In this document: positions 53,767 to 64,000 of the stretch, piece by piece | How positions within the stretch are numbered: position 1 is the first letter of the stretch | How the letters are laid out: every line of letters begins with the position of its first letter | Origin: Stercorarius parasiticus | Taxonomy: Eukaryota; Chordata; Aves; Charadriiformes; Stercorariidae | DNA: 64,000 nucleotides | Direction of reading: 5' to 3' | Assembly (NCBI GenBank): GCA_013396915.1 | Contig: VWZL01004638.1 | Coordinates: 186,001-250,000, forward strand | Notes under the pieces: model-generated | What the model saw: only the letters and a program-made list of their open reading frames with translations | Database searches by the model: none | What the model was told of the DNA's origin: nothing | Translations under genes and position numbers: made by a program

Positions 53767-54648
53767 ATACAAAAATGTAAACAGAAGTTTAAATTATTAC
53801 TTGAAAGTTCTATTCACTGCATAGAGACAGAATTTATGCACATGGTATCCTATTTATACATTTGAGTCACAACAAAATAAATTTGAGAAAGGATGAATGA
53901 CTGCATTTTCTATATAAAATAGGAAATAGCTACTTTGTTTTATCTGCATTCAGACTTAACTTCCAGTGCCTAAGAGTACCTTTCCTGTTTCCATGCAAAG
54001 CTTTTCCTTTCATCCAAATGTTATCTATTTCTGTAATGCCTTGAGCTAAGAAAAAGATGTTGCCATTCTACCAACAGAAATAAAATTTTCAATATAATTA
54101 CTCTATAAGGTATGATTGACAAGTCTGTGCCCTGCATAGTCTTAAATTCAGTTCTTTACCCCTTAAGAATGAGATCATACATGTTTGTTTAATGTTATTT
54201 GTCTCCCCCATTGAAAACCTGCATGAAGTCAATGACAGCACCATACCACGAATTTTCATTGCATCTAACTCCTTGCCCCTTATCATTGGTGTCACTGTTG
54301 TGAAGCAACTCCAGTCACTGAAAGGCAAAAAAAAAAATGCTTAGTGAGTCTGATCATATGATGATATATGGAAGTTTAGGCAAAATTTTGAAGTGCTGTT
54401 AGAAGTTCTTTTCATTCAAAAATGTAGACATTTAGAAAGAGCAGATACAATGAGTTGGAGCAATAATAATCCCCTTCCTTGTAGAAATGTAGTGCTTCTT
54501 ACTATGTGTGAAAAAGGCTTTAACAATGTAACAGTAGAAAATTCTTATTCATATTCCAAGCTAATCAACATATTTGTTGCACCTGTATCTTCACACAAAT
54601 GAAAAGGACGTTGGCAAGGCTGGTTCACGGAGACATTACATAGAGGGC

Positions 54649-54677
54649 AAAAAAAAAAAAGAAAGAAAAAAAAGAAG
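54649..54677. repeat. A-rich (AAAG-like) tract
   Basis: A12 (54649-54660) followed by GAAAGAAAAAAAAGAAG. No SINE or processed-gene body is recognisable on its 5' side. Confidence 0.85.
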
Positions 54678-55329
54678 ATATTGAGCGGGTTTGGCCCGAT
54701 GGTATCCTGTACAGCTCAAAGGTATACAACTCCAACATCTGATTTGAAAGACCAAGGATGGATAAGAAGATCAAAACAGGCACAACATCATACTGCAGCC
54801 AAAGCAGGAGCAGCAAATTGCTGCATGTTCCCTATACATCGCAATTAGTTGCAGCAGCAGAGTCAGCAGCAGTGGCTCTCCCTACCAGCCTCCAGCCTCA
54901 TCACACTTAGGTGATGCAAACCATCACAAAACTGAGGTAGAGCTGGGGAGGAGGAAGGCAAGGGAAAAGGCGCTTGCAGGAAACTGCTTCTTAGGGGATT
55001 ATTTGTGCTTCATAAACAATTCCAGGTTGTTAATTTTGGCATATCCACAGTAGGGTGTAAACGCTAAATGCAAATCTGTGTCTACAGCTGCTGCTTTTGT
55101 TTTGCAAGGTTCAGAATGATATTTCCATATGATAGTTGCAGTTGAAAATGGCATTTATTCAGACATCTCTTGCCACAGCCTTTAGCTTTTGTAATGCTAA
55201 ATATTGCTCTTTACCACCCAGGGGAAAGTGTGTTTTTAGAGATTAGTGTAGATATTTATGCATGCAATTTAAATTGACCCTAGTGGGAGCCTTCTGTAAA
55301 TGGCCAGTGTTTCCATGGCTCATTTTTCA

Positions 55330-55940
55330 CTTTGCCCGCTACCAGGAGTAGGCAACGATAGCAACATTTGCTGCCACTACTTTTGAAACCGGGTGTCCAG
55401 AAGAATCACTAGCAGGCCACTTGCAATGTACCCAAAGAGACCATCACAGGAGGCCTCCTCAACTATTCTTCCCAGCAGCAGTGTTTCACCCATCCTGTAA
55501 CAGTCAGGCCTTATGTGCGTACACTGGAGTGGGCCAGGGCTGGTACTGGTGGCGAGTGGCTGTGGGGCAGCCCCCTCCCGAACTCCCAGCAGCAGACCTC
55601 AGCAGCTCCCCCACCCAGTGCCTCCCTGCAGGGATGGTGGCAAGAAGTTACAAAGGTTCATTTCCACTTCTGAGCGGTGGCCAGGGCATCCTCACCCTGC
55701 CCAATGCCTCCCGCCGCCCTGCACCGTGCTCGGAGGTTTGAATGACTGGTGAGAAAAGTACCAGCAGCAGTGCTCAGGCTAGAAGTGACAATGCAGGAGA
55801 AGTGCTGGGGCCCTGCCATGCGGAATTCGGCTCACCCTCTGGGAGTGAGGATTAGCCAAGAGCTACATGTAGATTGAAGGCATTTGCAGTGCAGGGAAAG
55901 TCTCGTTGAGTCCTAATAACCACGGTACAGTTACGTGGGG
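55330..55940. other. GC- and CpG-richer patch
   Basis: This ~600-base stretch is visibly GC-rich for the window and contains roughly 17 CpGs, densest at 55380-55740. Two overlapping plus-strand frames (55421-55741, 106 codons; 55513-55752, 79 codons) are open mainly because stops are rare in GC-rich DNA; their proline/serine/glycine-rich products show no domain. It could be an eroded CpG island, a regulatory region, or an unrecognised old repeat. Confidence 0.35.
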
Positions 55941-58900
55941 TCCTGAGCACCATCTACCAGTCTCCTCAAGAGGCACTATAGGTGTAGAAATTCATTTCTT
56001 CTATAGAACCATCAAAAGTATATGGGCAGAATATGCCTCCAAAAGAAACTATTCAGTAGAAAAAGGTAGTCTTAGGTTTTCAAATGGACTGTAGGCACGT
56101 GCTGGGCATCTCCAGACAATTCTTTGAACAAATGAAAACAGCCCTTGCCCCTCTCCCTCTAGATTTTTACCCCTGCTGCCTCTGTTGTGTTTCTGCACTT
56201 ATTAGTAGCAGTTAAGATCCAGCTCGTAGGAGGGATACAGTCTCGCAATTTTTGCTCATGTAGATCGTGACACTAGCTCAAGGATTACTGCAGTAACTGT
56301 TGAAGACGGGATCAGACTCAAGCAAATGTGATGTGTGTATGTAGGAATTGAAGGTCTTTTCCTGATCGATACCCCCGGCCAGTCTGTCAGTCAAAATCAC
56401 CTGTATTGCTGTGGTGTCACCTGTACTATCTTGAGCACAGCCATTGCATGCCATAAATTTAAGTAACTGATACAGGCAGAACACTATTTGACAAACCAAA
56501 ATGACTTTTTATTGCAAAATGGGAAGCTGCATATTTGGCGTGTTAAGGTAACAAAGCAGCAGTTCAAATCCATCACCCTCACAGCAGCATGCTCCCTTTG
56601 GCAGAAAGCTCTGTGACACTGCAAGTATTTGTGTATATATTAATGTTATTCTTGGATTACAGATATCAATTCTGCTCCTATAGGTGGATAATCTCTTGAA
56701 TCCTCCAAATTAATCCTATAGCAACAGCTGAGAGAACCATAGTGCATCAAGATTGCTATCGCTCCGAACAGCTTGTTTGTGTGACCCTTGACTTTTCCAA
56801 ATATGTCATCGCCATGGTTAGCCACATCCCTTTCAAACGCTACAGACTGTGCAGAATCTGTACCTCTTAGAACTACCTAGTCAAATCAATCCTATAGCTC
56901 TTTGCAGCAGTATATCTTCCTATTCGTGTAATGACCATTCTCTAATCTTTTGTTATTGTTATAAGAATTTAACGTCTTTTATTATTTCACAATTGGAGGC
57001 AAGATATGCATATATTTAAAGACATAATGATTTGATGTTAAAGGGTGTTATTTTGAATACGGGCTATTACAACAACTTTATGTGTTTTGTAAACAGCAGT
57101 ACACTAGACTGACTTAAAATTGGGCTAGTATCCCCCTTAGAAGAACTTGTTAGAATGTATTTTAGTTTATTATTTAGGAACTAGAGGTAAATGGAACAGA
57201 GAAGTGCTTAAATTATACTGCTGTCGTGTTAAGTCATTATGACTCCATAATTATCTCTTTTTTTTTTCTTTGCTGTTTTTGACCTATACTTTTAACAGTA
57301 AGAGAGGTTTTGAAAGTATGTCTCGGTGAAATGTGTTACAATTTCAAAAGTAATGGGACTGATACTCCAAATTGATGCAAACGGTGCACTGCTAGACCTC
57401 TCCTAGATATGGGATTTCTGCAGCATTCTCCATTTCACAGAATAGAAGACATAAGACACAAGAAAATTGTATCAAAGGCAACAGTAGACCCTGGGCCTTT
57501 TGAGTGTCAACATGTATTTTATTTACAAGACTATCCTGCTTCAATAGCAGTAGGTTCATTATTGTAGTCTCTGCAAGTATTCACACTTACTTGGTAGCTC
57601 ATAGTACATTGTTCTTGACTGAATATACCTTTTAATATTCTCTCACATGTACTCATTAACAAGTAGTGAAACATTGCTGTGGTGTTTCTGCCTTAAGAAA
57701 GTCATGTGGTCAATTGCCTAACAGGTAAATATTTGGACTGACTACAGCCTAGAAAGAAGATATACTGATGTTATGTAAGGGCTGCATTTGGCTATGTGAT
57801 CACAATTCTTTTACCTCTGACATGAAAGGTATATGCAGTGAAGTATCTTACAAGAAAATGGAAAAAGAATTAATTTAAAAAATAATTACAAATATTTCTT
57901 TTATTCCTCCCCCATTTATAGAATTAAATACTCACCTAAAATGGACTAGAACTACCTACATGTTTTTAACAAAAAATATAAAAGATTAATATCAGACTTA
58001 CTCATCTGAATTGTGGAGACACGAGAGCACAGTTTCCTCTTATCTGTAGCTACCTTGGGAACTTCTAGGCATATATAGCATCATACTCAGACGTCTTCAC
58101 TACCATTGGGAAGAGAATAATGATCTCCACTGCTTATATATTTATTGTTCACTGATTAGCTGTTATAGAAATAACAATGACACTGAACATGTTCATTTAG
58201 AACAATTTCCCTGGAGCCTTTTGCTCTATGCTTTATATTCCCCAACTTTACCTCCATCTGCAAATACTTTCCTTGATGACCAAAATATCTCTGCATGCAT
58301 TCTTGCCTTCACGGTAATCTTTCTTCTTTTGTGTAATGAGGTAGGTCATCATTCAGCACAAATAACTGTTCCTTTTCTCTGCCTTGATTCTCTTCAAGTT
58401 GCTCTGAACTTGCAAGGAAATTTCTACTTTTCTAAATAAGTTCCATTTAAACTGTAGATTTCTTGTGGGCGGAAAAAAAATCACTAGTTTTTTTATATAG
58501 TAAGGAAAAGCCCATAAAGGCAGGATGCTAAGGCACTTTTTTTGTAAATAAATGAGAATTGAGGGGGAGAAGGATAAGTTTGCTTTTGCTTTCAGAAAAT
58601 ATGAAGACAAATTTCCATCTAAGTTTCTGATGGAAACAAAGTAAATTGAAATCAACTGCTATAGCTGGATAGAACGAATGTAGGCAGTCTGTTCTCATTA
58701 TTCAATGACTATTCTGCTTTTCTATTTTCCTTTAACCGAATGTAATCTGTGAGCAAGTGGTTCTTTAATGCACTTATTTTATTGATATGAGCTTATTCAT
58801 TTTTTCATCTATCAGTGTGACATCATTCCATAATGTCAAAATCCTAAAACAGACTTGATATAAATTTGATTGTGTATGGATCAATTTTATTATTAATAAA

Positions 58901-60888
58901 ATACAATGCAATCTTTCTGAAAGCTATACAACAATAGGAACTTGTAAGAATGTGATGCGCTTTGGCTTTTTAAAGTAAACTTGCAGAAAGTGTGGGTGGT
59001 GTTGGAGCTTTCTAGCAAGCTTTTTTCCATGAGGGCATTCCACATACATACTGACATATTATGTAAATTTGTCATTGTGATTTACACTCTTTAATGACCT
59101 CAAGATGCTCCAGACTGACTTTTAGATGCACATAGACAATAAATGAAGAACAGTAAGACGGATGAAATTAGACCAAAAAAGTCAAGATATGTCAAAACAA
59201 TATGAGTGGTAAACATGAAACAGTCAGGCAACATCATTCTTCTTAGATGTCCAGCTATGTTGAACCAATATAAATATTGGATGTGATAGAAAAAAAAAAA
59301 TGCCCAGCAGCAGCAATATTTTCCTTAAGGAGGTAAAGTCCAGCTGTTATTCCCTCCTGTCTCCTAAGCATATTGTGCAATGGATTGGTGAGGTCTGGAT
59401 GAAAGAAAGCACAAAAGTGTCCAGAATGAAGAGGAAAGAAGGGTTAAGTTTCAGCCCACTAAAATAAGAGCTTTGTTATCTCATTTTTATACCATTATCA
59501 GAATAATTTGCTGTTTCAGATTTAAATAGCATACTTACTCTATCTGTAATGACTGTCACTGAGACAGTCTTAGGGTAGAAGACAACTTCTAAATCTCAGG
59601 GATATCAAATAATCTTTTGACCGTGGTGTTTTACCAATATTACATTTTTAAACCATTACGAATGGAGATTCTGGGATAAAACCTCTATAACAGTATTTGG
59701 GAAGGTTGCCAAAATGCTGGAGAAGGGTGTGTATACCTAGGTTACTTATGCCTATACCAACAAAAAGTCAGCGAATCTGAAGTACAATATTCTTGGAGTC
59801 AGAAGCTACTTTTAAGGTCAAGTCTTTTGAAGTAGAATATAGTTGCCCATTAAATGATATTTTCTTTTTGTTAAATCAGGCAGTTCAGGCAGAAATTATG
59901 GCTGTAGTTTTACCACTGGAATATGAAAGCCCTGCAATCTGGACCATTCTCATGTCCTGCTGAGGTGAACTGGAGCTGGGTCATAACCTGGAGGAAGGAC
60001 AGTGAGAGAAAGTGCCCTCAGTTCAAGAGACTTTCGTGTTCACCTGAGCAGAAATTTTCAGTTTCCAAGTAGCCATGGTATAAACAAAAGTTCAAACTAG
60101 AAGGTCAGGACTGTAAATGACTATAATAACTGACCTTTATTTTCTCTGTAATTGTTCCTCCAGATCAGAGCTAACATTAGCAGAGCAGCATGAGGAAGCT
60201 GCTATCTATATAGCATCTGTTTTCTAGCTAGAATGCATCAGTTCTCACAGTTAACCATCAAGTACTTTTTGGCGACTCTAGATTCACTTGGGATTCCTCA
60301 TTAAGCTTCACTTTGAATACAAAGCTTCCCCGACATTCTGCAAGCCTGGGACTGTCCTCACATAAATGAGTCAACTAAGACTGAGTTTCAAGATACGAAG
60401 CAGGGGTTGACACAGTAGCTCTGTTTTAATTTCTATTCTATACACGTGAGAATTAACCAAAATGTAGCAATAAAAAGCTATTGCTACTCGCTCCCCTAAA
60501 GGGGCTGTGAAAATACAATTACTTCATTTGATTTCTACTACAGTCCTCAAAATAAGACCTCTGCCACTTTCTCTGAATACCCTCAAGCTTGACCTCCTAT
60601 TGTAGAACTAATCCCCCTTGGTCAGGTCAAGAAAAAGATTTTTAATCTCTCCTTTGATCCCTCTATCCATATGGACATGCATGATAGAGGAACTGACAAC
60701 TCATGAGGTAAAATTATTACTGTCAATAGAATGAAGAGGACAAGTTTGTCTAGACTTTTTATGATGGAATCAGTAGGATATTTGCTTGAGAATTATTTTT
60801 TCTTTTGAGCCCCTGGTGGTCATTTGTGGGTTTGGGAAATGGCATGAAGTAAAAGAATGATAAAATATTTTTCTAAATAAATGAAATT
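55941..60888. other. Unique AT-rich non-coding DNA
   Basis: No gene recognised. A weak MIR-like match on the complement lies at about 57430-57490 ('CTCCATTTCACAGAATAGAAGACATAAGACACA...'), too diverged to call as a feature. The remaining sequence holds only short homopolymers. Confidence 0.55.
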
Positions 60889-61070
60889 GACACTGGAATA
60901 GGCTCCCCAGGGAGGTGGTGGAGCCACCATCCCTGAATGTGTTTCAGTGATGTTTAGATGTGGTGTTAGGGGATATGGTGTAGGGGAGAACTTTGTAGAG
61001 TGGCGTTGATGGTTGGACTCGATGATCCCAAGGGTCTTTTCCAACCTAAATGATTCTACGATTCTATGAA
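60889..61070 (+). mobile_element. CR1 LINE, short 3' end of another subfamily
   Basis: The sequence 'GGCTCCCCAGGGAGGTGGTGGAGCCACCATCCCTGAATGTGTTT...' followed by 'GGTTGGACTCGATGATCCCAAGGGTCTTTTCCAACCTAAATGATTCTACGATTCTATG' is the end of ORF2 and 3' UTR of a common avian CR1 type. Its terminal region differs from the copies at 2.5 and 20.4 kb, which end in CCTTCCAACCCAAACC, so it belongs to a different subfamily. Only ~180 bases were inserted. The ATTCTACG/ATTCTATG tail repeats are kept, suggesting a fairly well preserved 3' end. A minus-strand open frame across it is a shadow. Confidence 0.93.
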
Positions 61071-61489
61071 TAGAAAAGTGGAAAATAAATTGCAGGTTTA
61101 AAAACTTCATAAGAGTGGTAGTTATTTCACAGTATATATAAATAAACAGGTTATATGGCTACCTGAGTAACAGGGGTTTATGGTGGCCGCAGAACCTGAT
61201 TCAACAGCAGCTGGTTCTGTGGGCCTTGATTCAGCAGCATGTTAAACTAAACTCAAATTCAACACTTTTTCTGTTATTTGTGCTGAAGTTGCTACAGACT
61301 CTGTGTTCTGTTTTGTTTACTGGTTTTCCTCAGACTTAATGCAATGAAAATTATCTTGCTCAATTTCAACATCACTTTAAACATCTTGTGTCAAAATTGA
61401 TTTTCCTTTATAAAAGCCAATTCACAATTTGATTTCTTTGCTAAATTATTTATCAAGCTTTCATCTGAACCCATTGCCTTCTCCCTTTT

Positions 61490-61745
61490 GCACAATCACT
61501 TCTCCGAAGCAAGGTATTGAAAGCTGGGTGATTTCCTTTCATCCATTTTCCGTCCTTTTTTGTGGAAAGTGGCTGTCCACTCATGGAAAAAAAAAAGAGC
61601 AGCGTGCCCACCCATTCCCCTTCAGCTGCCTCAACGCGGGAATAGTGTTTAATGTTTGAGTGACGTATGCTGGATGTCGGTGCAGACCGTGCACAATTTA
61701 TGGGCTCCGTACTCCAATCTCTGCCCCTCACGTGTGTGTGTGTAA
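61490..61745. promoter_or_regulatory. CpG-enriched candidate regulatory patch
   Basis: Ten CpGs occur in about 250 bases, the densest cluster outside transposons. They sit in recognisable site types: TGACGT (CREB/ATF half-site, near 61661), CACGTG (E-box, 61729-61734) and, just downstream, AAGGTCAAAG (nuclear-receptor type half-site, 61744-61753). A (GT)n run overlaps the E-box at 61732-61743. The sequence is only moderately GC-rich, so it is not a classical CpG island. No TATA box or transcript start can be assigned. The role is inferred from composition and motifs. Confidence 0.25.
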
Positions 61746-62699
61746 GGTCAAAGCAGCCAGACTGACTGTTGCTGGGGATTATTTTTATCACATATCATGA
61801 TGAAAAGGAAGAGGGAACCTGGTGAAAAACAATGATATAGATCATGGCTCACTGAAGTATCAAAACAATTCCTTTTGGGAAACACTGTAGAAAATGATGA
61901 GTGAATTATCTTTGAAATTCCTCGGTTGTTATAGCTGTCATACTGGAACAGTTCTAAGTAATAGAAATAAATATGATTTTGTTTGTTTGTAACGCTATTC
62001 ATCACTAGACAACTAACTTATTTGGGAGAGGTGAGTGATTTATCGTATCTTGAATCAGCAGTGTTTCAAGCATATTTTTTTAATTTACATATCCATCTAT
62101 AACATAATACATCTGAAAATCATCAAGACTGTGAATGGTATGGAAAATAGACCTTTAATGAGATGTGTCAGAGCTGTTATCACGTAGCTTGTTTAGAAAA
62201 TGAGCACATTCAGCATACATACAATTACACACCATATTGCTCTGTAGTAATACTTTATCCACGTGTCTCTGCATGATAGTATTTTGGCTGTGAAAAAAGG
62301 TTCCAGGAAAGGCATCCTGTTTCCTTTTTAAGTCTGTCAAGTGGATGTTTGGAGTATTTTGCGAGAAGGCAGGAGAGCCTAAAGAAAAAAAAGTCTTAAT
62401 AGTGAGATTTTTTTGAAGTTAATTTAGCTGTATTAAACAAAAAGGCCTAAATATGTACAAACTTCTATGCTATGACTCAAACCGAACACATTCCATGCTA
62501 AAAGCTATTGGCTATTTTAGTAAACTCTGCTCTCTTAATAAATGTAACACAGTGAGGGAGAAATTATTCTGCAGATCATTATATGACGGTTTTATTTAAT
62601 TATTTTTATTAGAGAGCGTCGGGGATAGGCTGGGGTGTGCAAGAACTGAGTTTAATTTCTGGTTTTTTGACACTCTTGAATAATAATGGGAAAGATAAT

Positions 62700-62810
62700 T
62701 AGTACAAGAACCTAAAGTCAATGAAAATATTGCCAGTGATTATAATGGGATCAGAATTTGGTCTGTTTCCCTTTCACAAAATGAAGATACAATAGTGCTT
62801 ACCAGTCACA
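62700..62810 (+). mobile_element. Ancient amniote repeat relic (MIR-like)
   Basis: 'GGTCTGTTTCCCTTTCACAAAATGAAGATACAATAGTGCTTACC' (about 62760-62803) resembles the MIR core 'CTCAGTTTCCTCATCTGTAAAATGGGGATAATAATAGTACCTACC'. Directly before it, 'AAAGTCAATGAAAATATTGCCAGTGATTATAATGGGATCAGAATTTGG' resembles a 'GTCAATGG...TTCAATGGGAGCAGGATTTGG' motif that is common in bird and reptile genomes. Both matches are from memory and partial. Confidence 0.4.
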
Positions 62811-63824
62811 CATGGGAGTCCTAAGAATGAAAACATTACAGTAAAAATAATGTGGGTCAAATTATTTCTAAGGAAATATGTAATAGGTGCCTAGTTATGA
62901 CTGAGAGATTCAACGATGAGATCAGGTTACCAAAATCTTTTTTCTGCGAATGAAATGGTGGAAATCTTCGGTTGTTTCCTCAAAATATAATTTAAAAATT
63001 GTAGAAAATTAGTGCTCATTCAGCATCAAAGCATAGTAAACAAAAGAAACTCAGCGACTACTGCAAAATCACATTGTGAATGCAGTACAGGCTCTTGCAT
63101 TTAAAATTTGGTCATGAAAGACAAGAAAAAAATTTTCTTTTTCCCTTCCTTCTTCATAACAGATATTCTTTTATCATTCTCAAGTAATATAAAAAATATG
63201 TCTCTCTGTTCCATGCACACTACTTAAAATTCCTGTATGTAAGAAACCAAGAAAATATCAGCCCTCTACAATGGTTTCTTGATTATTTCTGGCTTCCTCA
63301 GAATGAAAAATGGAGTTTTACAAAAATGGCTGTATTTTCAGTAGTTTACAAATCTTGCAAACTGCTGTATGTTACCGGACTGATGAGACCATACAAAGCC
63401 TCTCTGACTTCAGTGGGAAGCAGCCTGGGAGTAAGGGTCCCTCCTAGAAAGTACCTTGAAAGGTCAGCAGGGAAAAGGTACAGAATAATAAGTTGATCTT
63501 GTTCATAACATCTTGGAAACACCTGGCTAAAATACCAAGTAGCGCGTTTGAAACAGAAGGAAGTTCTTTTCTTACTTCTATTACTTAAATTATTAAATTG
63601 CTGGAGGATGTTGTTGACAATGAATGTATAAATGGGCTCAAAAAGGGATTAGAGAAAAAACCCTTATGGAAGGTAGAGCCTTAGGATACAGCTGAAATTT
63701 CTGGTTGCCAAAAAATGCAAAGACTACTTTAAGATCACACCACATTTGGCTTGTATGAACACCATGCAAGATCACACATAGGCTCTGCAGTCTAAAACCT
63801 GGGCAACACATTTTGGTCCCTTTT

Positions 63825-63856
63825 TGAGTACATCTCTTGAGTACTTTTTTGAGTAC
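63825..63856. repeat. Short minisatellite with TGAGTAC core
   Basis: TGAGTAC recurs at 63825, 63838 and 63850, and a 15-base copy TTTTTGAGTACATCT occurs at 63821-63835 and 63846-63860. The 12-13-bp spacing indicates two rounds of slippage duplication. Confidence 0.8.
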
Positions 63857-64000
63857 ATCTTTCCAGCAAATGTCTTTTTTTTCTTCCAATGAGTAAGTAG
63901 ATCATCTAGGGGAAGAGGAAGTGTACTTCAGCATCCCTTCTCTCTTAGCCAGGCAAGTTAACTTGTCTGGCCTGACTCTCTTTGACAGTTTTTGTTGTTT

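Larger units (their letters stand above)
50056..55329. other. Unique AT-rich non-coding DNA
   Basis: No gene or identifiable transposon. Small items are a direct repeat of GTTTGTATAAATATT (50505-50519 and 50528-50542), two palindromes at 52174-52212, a hairpin at 53745-53766, a two-unit telomere-like GGGTTAGGGTTAG near 52370-52381 and an A-rich tract at 54649-54677. Confidence 0.55.
61071..64000. other. Unique DNA with old repeat motifs
   Basis: No gene is recognised to the end of the window. Within it are a CpG-enriched patch (61490-61745), old repeat-like motifs (62700-62810 and about 63400-63440) and a small minisatellite (63825-63856). The rest is AT-rich and featureless. Confidence 0.5.

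Noticed and set aside
56545..56585. 'AGTTCAAATCC' as a tRNA B box
   Set aside because: No matching A box, acceptor stem or anticodon arm can be folded around it.
57430..57490. MIR-like sequence on the complement
   Set aside because: Resemblance limited to CCATTTCACAGA and a few scattered bases; too weak to list as a feature.
60820..61110. 96-codon minus-strand frame
   Set aside because: Antisense of the short CR1 3' end; no independent coding signal.

Overview
This looks like a stretch of bird nuclear genome with no recognisable protein-coding exon. The evidence is AT-rich, CpG-poor unique DNA, a low density of interspersed repeats, and CR1-type LINE elements with typical avian 3' ends (the ATTCTATGATTCTATG tail and the 'GGTTTGGGTTGGAAGG / CCTTCCAACCCAAACC' 3' UTR signature). 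The longest open frames are either antisense shadows of CR1 or have the length, composition and lack of recognisable motifs expected by chance. The window is therefore best read as intergenic DNA or the inside of a very large intron. Which locus it belongs to cannot be told from the sequence.

Layout. 1-2529: unique AT-rich DNA. About 2530-3292 (+): a 3' piece of a CR1 LINE with the end of its ORF2 and its 3' UTR. 3293-20375: unique DNA with two adjacent GC-rich hairpins near 3.75-3.82 kb and a GC-rich patch near 10.2-10.5 kb. About 20376-23005 (-): the largest element, a roughly 2.6-kb CR1 that still shows part of the endonuclease, the reverse transcriptase core and the whole 3' end, all frame-broken. 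23006-30059: unique DNA with a 20-N gap at 26116-26135. About 30060-30228 (-): a short internal CR1 reverse transcriptase fragment without its 3' end. 30229-46435: unique DNA, including a relatively CpG-enriched stretch at 31.45-31.93 kb with a strong G-quadruplex motif and a splice-acceptor-like tract. About 46436-46670 (-): a much older, AT-drifted CR1 3' fragment. 46671-60888: unique DNA with a MIR/L2-like relic near 50.0 kb and a GC- and CpG-richer patch at 55.3-55.9 kb. About 60889-61070 (+): a short 3' end of a different CR1 subfamily. 61071-64000: unique DNA with a CpG-enriched patch at 61.49-61.74 kb and MIR-like and other old repeat motifs at 62.7-63.45 kb.

The only genes here are dead LINE genes. 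The five CR1 pieces span several ages and at least three sequence types, so the region has collected retrotransposons over a long time without being expanded by them. I found no tRNA, rRNA, snRNA, CRISPR, endogenous retrovirus with recognisable gag/pol/env, or DNA transposon with convincing terminal repeats. I did not find an undescribed system. The most useful leads are candidate regulatory or exon-like patches (31.45-32.07, 61.49-61.74, 27.06-27.31 kb) and a few perfect inverted repeats (40.64, 3.75-3.82 kb). All of these need cross-species alignment or RNA data to judge.
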